Source of the DNA: Seriola aureovittata
Taxonomy: Eukaryota; Chordata; Actinopteri; Carangiformes; Carangidae
Length of the DNA stretch: 64,000 nt
Assembly (NCBI RefSeq): GCF_021018895.1
Contig: NC_079378.1
Span: 25,726,160-25,790,159, forward strand
Reading direction: 5' to 3'
Within the stretch, counting starts at the first letter, position 1. Each line of letters begins with the position of its first letter. The notes below the pieces were generated by a model, which did not search any database, was not told the origin of the DNA, and saw only the letters and a list, made by a program, of their open reading frames with translations. Positions 41,257 through 51,100 of this stretch are shown in pieces. The position numbers and the translations under genes are program-made.

Positions 41257-44200
41257 GACCATCAACAATGAGCTAATCGACACATGAACCTCCCCTAGGG
41301 GATAAATAGAGCATCTATCTATCTTCTAACAAGGAACTACATCCAAGGAATCTGAGACCAGCACCTGAATTTAAACCATCAAAACTTCTACAGCTTCGGT
41401 TTGTGGTTGTCTGCAGCTGCCGCACTTTAATAATAACAATAATTCTAGTTTGGTTCTTATTAGTTATCTTTCAAGTGCTGCTAAAAACTGTTTAAATCAT
41501 TATCTATTTGTATTTTTAGATGACAGTAAAGCCATGTACATTACAGTGTTAATCTCAAACTGTATGTAATATGCTTAAAGTCAGAATTCATCAAACTTCA
41601 ACAAAACACATTACGACAGACTGATTTTCTCCAGAGATAATTCAGTTGTGTTTAAAGGTAACGGCTGATGTCAACAACAGAAATATGCTTTTTGTCACAG
41701 TCTGTTGGTACGTCACTATGTGAGAGCTGAAATAAGTAGGCGGCACAGACCTCCAGGAATGCTGAGTCACACACAAATGTTCAGTGGGGTCCACTTTAAG
41801 TGGTCTCAGCTGACATCTTGATCCTGCTCTTAGTATCTAAAACCTGAATCTCTCCTCAAAGCAGCAAAAATGCACATATCTCTAAAATCAAATCCCTGGC
41901 TCTCTTTCCAAACACCCAGCTGTTCTGATCTCACCTCACATCTGCTGATAACATTTCAGACAGAACGCCAAAGAAGCTAAATACAGCACCAATCATGATG
42001 TTGTCTGGGGAGACAAAAGGTTTCGTTCTGTAAGTTCAAGCATAAACACTTCATATTCAGCTGAAGCTGAATTTAATCATCCATGTATCAGCTACAAGCG
42101 ACACATGGTGACGTGACGAAGTGGGATTCTGGTTCTCTGATCAACTGTTATGAGGAAAACAATGTTTAACTGAAAATAACTACTGATGTTCAGTCTATAA
42201 AAATATTATTTTATCCTCATCCTGATTCCTTTCTTTGAAAACATGAAGCTCCTGCCTCAGTGGTCCACACTGCAGCAGACAGAGCACAGCTTCAAAGCTC
42301 CGTCTGCAGAAAGTGGCAGTAATGAGTCCCAGTTCAGTGCTCATAGACAACTCCTACTGACCGGACTAGCAGAGTGTGGGCCACAAGCACAGCCTTATAC
42401 CCACTGATGACGTCTGATCATGAGCTGCTACATGTTCCCTGCTTCGCTTCACTTGTTCAGGGCAGCTTCATTAGATCAAGACTCGTTTTTGTCAGAAATC
42501 AAAGAGCAACTTGTGCTTTAGAGAAAGTGTAAAGTTCCATTCATTTTATCCAACAACAAACAAAGATTAGATGTCCCTGATTTATAATACCAGCTGTAAT
42601 AAAATGTCACCATCTACGCTGTAGTTGAAGACAGTCACATCATGAGGTGTCAGGGATGTGAAGTGTAGTGTCACACAGCATGCTCCACCCTGAGGTTAGT
42701 GAACATGCACTTCTCCTTTCACTCAGTACCTCCGGTTTCTTTACAGCGAATGTACGAGGCTTTGGGATGAACCCTGCGGGGGGAGCCAGGGGGTCTGTCT
42801 TTGGGACGTGGATGAATCCTGGAGGTCTTGCAAGGGGATTCTGTTTTGGCGGCAGAGGACTGGATTTTCTGGCAGGAATGAAACCAGGCGGAGGACTCAA
42901 GAGATTCTGTCTGGAGACAGGGACAAAACCAGCAGGCGGGGCCAAAGGGTCCGGTTTGGGTGGAGGGATGAATCCACCTGGAGTGGTGAGGGGGTTAGAC
43001 TTTGGTGGAGCAGGGTTTGGTGGTGACATAGGTGTAGGCGCAGGTGTGGATTCGACCTCCTCTGTTTTTTCCCCTGTAGGTTTTTCCTCCTCTTCCTCCA
43101 CTTGTTCTTTCTCCTCTTCTTTCAGGTCCTCCTTGCGGTCCTGGGTGCGGGTGCGAGGCCGGTGCTCCTTGGTGCGACTTCTGCCCATTAGGCTGGTCAG
43201 GCCCCTGGAGATGTCATCCTTGTCCTCCCCAGCAGCTTTAGTGGGTTTGGGTACAGGCCTGGCAGCCTCAGGACCAGCGGGCTGGTTCTGCTCCTCCGTC
43301 CCGGAGGGAACCACACGTCTAACAACTCTTCTTACAATCCTCACCACCTTTTTACCACCAGAACTCTGCTCCTCACCGGGGGTGTCCGATCCGCCCATGG
43401 CAGCGTTACTACAGGAAGCTTCGGCTGTTGATGCAGTTGACTGTGGACCACTTCCTGTGTCCTGCCCAGGTGTAGTGACTGCCTGCGGCTGACTACTATC
43501 TACATCAGACTGGATACAAACAGAGGACGGCAGATTATTCCCACACTGTAGCTGATGTGGAAGATGTCAGCAGCTGGTTCTGGGCTCAGAAACTATGCAC
43601 AGAAGGTTATCCAAAATGGCTTCATATCAACTTCTGTATTTCTATTTGTGTTTCTTAAAACTCTCACTAAAGCTCACGTGTGCAACCACTCGGGTTAGTG
43701 TATGCAATCTGATTGCTTGAATTTTAACACTGGAGCTTATTGACAAACGGCCTGAGACAGGTCTTAGGTGGTCTGAGTTTAATGAGTTGAGCGCATCCAG
43801 ACCTTGTAATGGGTTTATTCAGAAATAAAATGAAAGGTACCTTGTGGAGTTTTAAGCCACTAGGAGGAGTATGGACCAATGTTTTTATGAGTGGGTCTGT
43901 GTGATACATCTGTCATTGTTTCACAGTATTCTGCTGATCGACAGCCACAAAGACAGAGAGGACGACTACAGAGTAAACATGGATATAAACCATGCATCAC
44001 ATACACTTTTTCTTTTTTTTGGCTTTGCAAAAATTTTCAACCTACACTTCATTGATCATTATGAAGCTTAACAACAGTTTGTATGAAAGACTATTCAAAC
44101 ACATGCAGGTGAGTCAACACTTACATCTGGCTTGTTCTCAACTTTAACCTACACAATAAAAAGCAACACAAAAAAAATCAAACCAGAGATTCAGACCAAG

Positions 44201-47200
44201 GTTTTTCTCCATCAACATGAAAGGAGCATTTCAAAAAATTAACAAGCAACAAGATGCAGATACAAACTGTAAGGCAAAAAGAAAATCCAGAAAAGCAAGA
44301 CTTCCCTTTTGCTCCCAGAATGAAAAGCGTGATTTGTATGCCATGGTGACTGGCCAGAAGTCATGGAACAAGCTGGGCGGCAAGGAGAATAAATATATGG
44401 AATGATGAGAGAAAGAAACAAGAGACAGCCAGGAAGAGGAGGATGGACTGTGCAGAGCGACGAAGAGCGGGAATTTAGGGGTGAGCGGTGGGATGCTGTG
44501 AACTTTCTGCACACAACAGGTCAAACACCGATAGGGCAGAGGGACCATGCAGCACTGAGAACAGAACACATGAACAACAGAGTGAAATACGTGGTTTGAT
44601 GGTTTCTTCACACAACAACAGACAAGAGTGAAACATGGAGACGAAGCTCTGGTGAGACCTTCACTGCAAACAAGAGTCTTTACTCACAATCAGTGTTATT
44701 AATTACATGCGGCTGTTATTATAACTGTGCATTAAGACCTGCCCGTCACCTCAATCAGCACACAACAGTGTTACATACAACGCTAGTGATTCAATCAGAA
44801 AACATGACACAACACAACTCAGAGAGCAAAAACATTAAAGTCAGTCATGTAAATGATCGATGGAGAGAGGGATAAAACATCGTACACATCAATACATTTA
44901 ACGACCGTCAAACATGCCACTTGATCAGACGCCCGTCATCACTCTTCATTAACAGCCTCAGGTCAAAATGGGCCTTTTACTCAGTGAGCAAAGTGAAGTG
45001 CGCAGCAACATGTTTCACCATCTCTGGCCCCGCTTTCATCAGTCGCTCCTATAAATAGTTTGAGCAGCAAAGGAGGCCACTCTGAGACGCCATCAGTGCC
45101 CAAATGGAGCTGGTAAGCAGAGTATGTACACCACGAGCAGATCACACTGCTCACACACACACACACCGTCCACCAGAGGCCGAGCCCATTACCTTCTCTC
45201 CAGGCCTGGTAAACCTTCCAATCCTCACTCTGTCACTGGAGCAGCGCGGTCAGGGCCAAAGGCAGGTCGGGCCTGGGTCTGCAGAGAGACACACTCACTA
45301 GTCCTGAGTGAGTGGGACTTCAGGGGCGGTGTCACAGTCAGCACAGCATGGTAAAGCTGTGGTCTGAGAGGTGGAGGAGGGTAATATGAGAGGGGCTGGG
45401 CAGGGAGAAAGAAGAGGGACAGCTGCTGATATACACAGGGGCTATTAATAGAATTTGCATAACCACATCAATTACCACTGCCACTTCTCCTTTCCCCTCT
45501 CTGCTCCTGGTGACAGGGAATCAGAGGCAGTTTCTCATCAGGTGCTACACAAAAACTTTTACTTGAGGGGAACACAAACACTACAGGAAGGCAATTTAGA
45601 GCAGAATAGAGAGATGATACAACGATCCTCTGACCAGCTCAGCGCTAAGTATCGATGTTCTGCTCAGAACAGATTTCAAACTGAATCAAAGCTCATTTAA
45701 TCTTCCATCTCCTCCACAATCACAGGATGAGTATGAAAAGTGTCCATTTTCCCTCCATGCACTTCATGCACACACAGAAATACTAGAGTATAGACGTGTT
45801 TATCTAAGGCCACAGCATGTCTCCAATATTTGTTTTAACCACAAGAGGGAGCTACTAAACTATCTATTTGTTTTCTGTATGCCACACAAGCTTCTTCTCC
45901 GGTGCACTACTGACCTAAATTCAAGATGTTGTATTGTTCTCTGGTTAATACTTACAAGAACGTAGCACCAGGCAGAGGACTACCATACAACAAATAACAC
46001 TGCTTTCATGTGTATCTGTAGTCAAGTGTAAATCGGGATTTATAACGTTTTGCAATGACACAGAATATTAAAATGATACTTCTGTCTTAGTTAAAACAAA
46101 AGGTTTCTTTACTCAGCTTCAAATGAAAGCGCTGTCATAACTGCATTGCTGTAAAACCAGTTAGGTAGAAGCACATGTCAGGGTGAGTGGCCTGCAGGAA
46201 GGCATTCAGCTCAGCGGTCCCGGGAGTGGAGTCACAAACACGGAAATGTTGCAACAGGCTTGACTGGGCAGGGATGAACTAATCCAACCTTCCCCTCCCT
46301 CATTAAGAGTTTCATCCATCAAACAACCGGCTCAGTGACAGTGACAGCAAGATGTCTGTTTAACTGTTTTATCCAGAACCACCAGAGCCAAATGCACCTG
46401 TGACATTGAAATGTGTAAAAAATAGAGCTTTTCTAAAAACAAACACAAATCTACAATCTGATATCTGAAGTCATGTATTCTTCACAGTTCACATGATACT
46501 AAGCAAGATGCAGCCCGAACACCGAGCCGAGCTGGTCCCTCTGTCACAGTCTGCTAATCCCCAGAGTCAGTTACTGGGACACAGCAGCACGTCGACTGTT
46601 GTCGACACATGGTTAGTGCAGACAAAGATTAAGGACTCTATACACTGTAAACACTGTGATTCTGACCCGCTTAAATCTCCCATAATATGAAATCTGTTCC
46701 AATCATGTTGTGTATCGTAAACAAGAGTTTAACAACAAATTATTCTGATATTATATTCTGACATACACGTTTTCATGACTCTTTGTCTTTGGTGCTGTTT
46801 CTGACAATTGAAAAGTTAAATCAGACAAAACAAACAAAGATAAACTAAGAAAAGCTGAAGACACAACTGCAAAATCTGAAAAACAATCATCTTAAAGCGT
46901 CACCAACTTCTTTTGTTTAATCATGAAATAAAAGTATGAAAGTTATTGAGAGAAGCTCAACATTTCAGATTAGATTTCCGTTCTGTGTATTCTCCAGAGA
47001 ATACAGAAATCACAAGAGACATTTGACCAGCGTGCATTGCTTTGGGAGCAGCAATGAATCATGGGATCACACTCTGGCGTCCCCTTAAAACTCCAGGATG
47101 TGACCCAGATTTTATTCACTTATAGTAAATAGGCCTGAAAATCAGAACTTCTCCCTGAAAGTAGGACGTGTGGACATGATGCACAAGCAGAGACTTCACT

Positions 47201-48132
47201 CAGGTGTGTGCTCACCTGTACTTCCTGTGATTAGATGGAAGCAGAAAATACAAATGGACTCATGTAACAGACAAAGACAATCTCCAACTTAAACAGACAC
47301 CAGGGATGATGCTGGCTGTGACGATGACGAAGGCACCAACAAATACTAACAGCACAGTTCATCCTCTCCACCAAATAATATATATATGTATATGTGACAG
47401 TGATCAAAGCATTATGAAACACATAATGATACACCATTAAAATAGTCCTTCCTCATGACTGACACTGAGGGTGTGTCTGGTGAGTGTCTATGTGTCATTG
47501 ACTGACAGACATGCCATCAGTGACACACCCAAGAATGTCGAGTATGAGCGCCTGAGATCCTCAGCCACAGATCCTCACTTCAGCTGACAACATTAGATCA
47601 GAGACAAGGATGGAGGCCAGACACTTGTGTCAAAGTATTAAATTATGAAATATTTATGTAAAGAAGAGAGGGAAGGAAAAATAACATCTTAAGTGAAGCC
47701 CCACCTCTTTCTAATTCACCTAATGCTCTCTGCTACAGAGGCAACTCCAGCCTGGAAATGAGGATGACGTCATTTAAATGGGCAGCTTGGATGGTGTGGG
47801 GTGGAGGGGTGGAGCGGTGGATGAACCAATTTGCTAATTTCCTAATGATGAAACTGTGTCTGGTCTGCACAGAGACAGGAAATGTATGGAGAGATAAGTG
47901 ATGCAGGGATATTACATGAAACATTTGGCAGCATCAGTCAGTCACAGGCCACACTGACATCCACTCTCTGTTTTCAAGATGGAGAAGTGCTGCTGCATGG
48001 AGGGTGACTGACTTTTGATGAACTACACAATCACAATGTTCAGACTGAAAAGGCAGAGATCAGTTTATATAGGTGTTGCTGTTGAACTGTCCTGTTCAAG
48101 GCACATGAACATCGATGGCACCTCTGATTTAT

Positions 48133-48169
<37 letters not shown>

Positions 48170-51100
48170 GATCACAGACCTGCTAACACGGTGTACACCT
48201 GCTCACATATGAACAGTACAGCAGGGTTCCTGTACATAAACAGATGTATGGTAGGGGCACATGGTTTTTGCACCTTGTTTGCACAGGATTACACAACCCT
48301 CCATAAGTTCCCACCCAGACTGGTTTTGTTTGTTTTGAGCTTTAAGTCCTCAAATCCTCCCCTTATTAAAAGTGAGACAGATTCAAATCAGTCAGTGGAG
48401 GACTGAGCGAGTGCTATGAAACAAGTGTGTATGGTGAAGAGCTCACAGTCAATCAGGAAAGAAACTGAAAGCTCTGAAAAATCGACCAGCATTTACTAGA
48501 GCCAGGCCAGGCCAAACAGTCCTTCACATGGGGTTAGGGTTAGGGTCACCCAGGGGTTAGGGTCACCCAGGGGTTAGGGTCGCCCTAACCCCTGTCAGAC
48601 CTGATTAATACGTGGATCTGCACCTAACTGTACAAAGTCACAGATCTCAACATCATGAATATGTCCGGATCTTTATTCCTCAATGTTCAGGACAGTAATA
48701 AAAAAATCCTAGATCCACCCTTTAAACGGATCAGCACCCAAATATTACCAAAACAAATTGGTTCTGTACATTTTGTATAATCCTGCTGACAAACCAACAA
48801 CCCAGAGGGGCACTCAGAGAGCACACACCTCAAACAATCTCCACAGGCTTTAGAGAAGCAACTGATCCTGACCTGCCCCAAAAGTCTTTGTGTAATCCTG
48901 CTGACAGATTAACAGACCGGTGAAAACTCCTTGGCAGAGGTGATCAAACAGAAGAGTAGCTGCTGTGGCCTCATGTATTTTGAACAGTGGCTGCCACCCA
49001 ATGATCAAACACTCCATGTAACTGTGCATACTTAGCATACTAATTAATTAATTAATTAATATTAGCCCAGATTTAATGTAATAATGTAATTATTAGTTAT
49101 CTAATACTGGCCTTTTGAATAGCTAGTAAGCAAATCTTGGAAAACACAACCTTTACATTGGATTCCTTCTTTTATGACAGCAGGAGAGTCTTGTGTATAA
49201 AGGGGAGGGGCCTATCAAACAGCCTGGAGCAAACCCCTGTAATCAGAAACCATAAAAGACAAACCCAGCAGACAGATGGAGAGGCGTGATACTCAACAGG
49301 TAGTTTTTGTTGTTTGAGTCAAGACAGTCACTACTGCTGGTCATTTTTAAACATGAGTTACATTAGACATGACTATAACATACAGACTACAACATGTTCA
49401 TTAGTGAGCTTTAGTGGTGCAGACAGAGGGATGTTTTACCTTTGTTCCAACACTATTTATTACTTCCTGATACCTGAACTTGTGAATCAGCTGATACCGA
49501 GTACTGATCTGATACCAGTGCATTAAACAATTATTTTACCAGCTGTATACCACTAACCCTGTATGGGTGTGATGTGATTGTTGTATGGAAGGTTAAACCC
49601 TTCAATCTAACTTGACTGTCAATCATAAAAAAAAATATCTCAGAATAAATCAATTACATTCTTCTTTGTCACTCTAAAACAGTAGCTGCACACCACACCT
49701 CCTGTTTTAGAGCAGTGAAGAAGAATTATTCCCTGTTTATCTGAGTGTGAAACTTTAGTTTATTAATAAATGACATGGTTCGGATCAGTGAGTAGACTCA
49801 TGTACTCTGCAATACTGATGCAGTATTTAAGGCTGTATCAGAAGCATTTTCAATACTAGTATTGGTATCAGAACAACTCTAACCAAAAGTCTTCATGCTA
49901 TGCTAAGCTAAGCTAACTGCCCCCTGGTACAGCTTCGTAGTTAGCGTACAGGCTAGCATCGACTGTCCTGTGTAACTCTCAGCAAACAAGCGTATTACTC
50001 TGAACGCATGTTGAACTATTCTTTTAAATCCCTTCAGCCAACATGTTCTTGCATCATATGGTATCTAACCGTGGTGCAGAGCTCTAGATCTAGAATCCAG
50101 ATCTTATTATAACCACCTATAAATAGTGCTGTTGGTTCTAGGTCAGCCTCACATGCACATTTTCTACTTTTTCAAATGGCCTGTCTTATGATGATCATCG
50201 AGGTTGGTTAAATGTAGGACAAAGTAAGACCGGGAGACAAGCGTCTCCTCTAGGGAAGCAAATGACCTGTGTCTCTGGCTGTGGACACGTTCATTCCCAC
50301 AGTTCAGAGTAATTCAAAATTATAGTTACATGAGTAAAAGTGTTGGACACATGAAGAGACAACGTGACACAAACAGATACAGACATCACATCATTTGAGA
50401 TGTCTGTTCCTTTAACTTAATGTTTTCATCCCTGATGGTTCTATGGTATGTTATGATGTTCTCACACTCATAACTACACATATAAAAAAACATGGCCGCT
50501 TCACTGTCACTTGTCTATATGTGATCAGTGTCATCAGAAGTGGATGAGCGAGTATCTGACAACCATAGTATCTTTCAACAGACACAAGGTTGTCAAAACA
50601 AGCGAGCCTCATTAATGATACACCAGTATTGTTTGAGTCTGTGCTGTCAGGTCTCCTGTGTCTGTACAGCAGCTTTGTGTAGTGAACCTTTTACATCTTA
50701 TTTATGTACCACAACAACAAGTCTATCGTGGCCCCTCAACGTGGGTCAAGAACTGAACTTTCATACAGACTTAAATCTGTTCTTGGTATCAACATTAAAG
50801 TTCTCTGACAGAATGGAGACAATCTGCTTCATCACACAAAAACTCTACATATTAGTTAGTTAATAAAACACTCAGTCTATTGTCTTCTGAATAAACCTGT
50901 GTCAAAGTCAATACACTAACCATAACTTACTGCAAAGTAAATTATATTCTTTATTCCATTTTATTCTAATGTTATGATTACAGAATAAAAAGTACATCTT
51001 TATGCTGACAACATTTTTATAAAATCACTGTGAAACTTTACTGACGTGCTTCAGATAACAGTTTGTGTCTCTAAACCACTAAATAAAACACTGAAGATCT

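Larger units (their letters stand above)
39063..42729 (-). other. myo18a: myo18a introns around the small alternative exons
   Basis: Besides the two small exons at 40481-40552 and 40758-40781, this contains an (ATT)n run at 41213-41256 and an L2-like retroposon tail at 41286-41325. No other in-frame exon was found. Confidence 0.5.

Noticed and set aside
42668..43492. 274-codon open frame on the plus strand
   Set aside because: It is the antisense shadow of the PxGF-repeat exon; the minus frame has splice sites, family context and repeat structure.
45049..45118. Plus-strand TATAAATA followed by ATGGAGCTG and a GTAAGC donor
   Set aside because: No plus-strand gene follows; the motif is better explained as a MEF2 site.
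45252..45301. 50-nt exon candidate with strong acceptor and GTGAGG donor on the minus strand
   Set aside because: Its phase leads to a stop when joined to the next candidate exons.
47213..47221. Nine-nt micro-exon candidate (EVQ) with good acceptor and GTGAGC donor
   Set aside because: Too short to separate from chance and no supporting neighbour.
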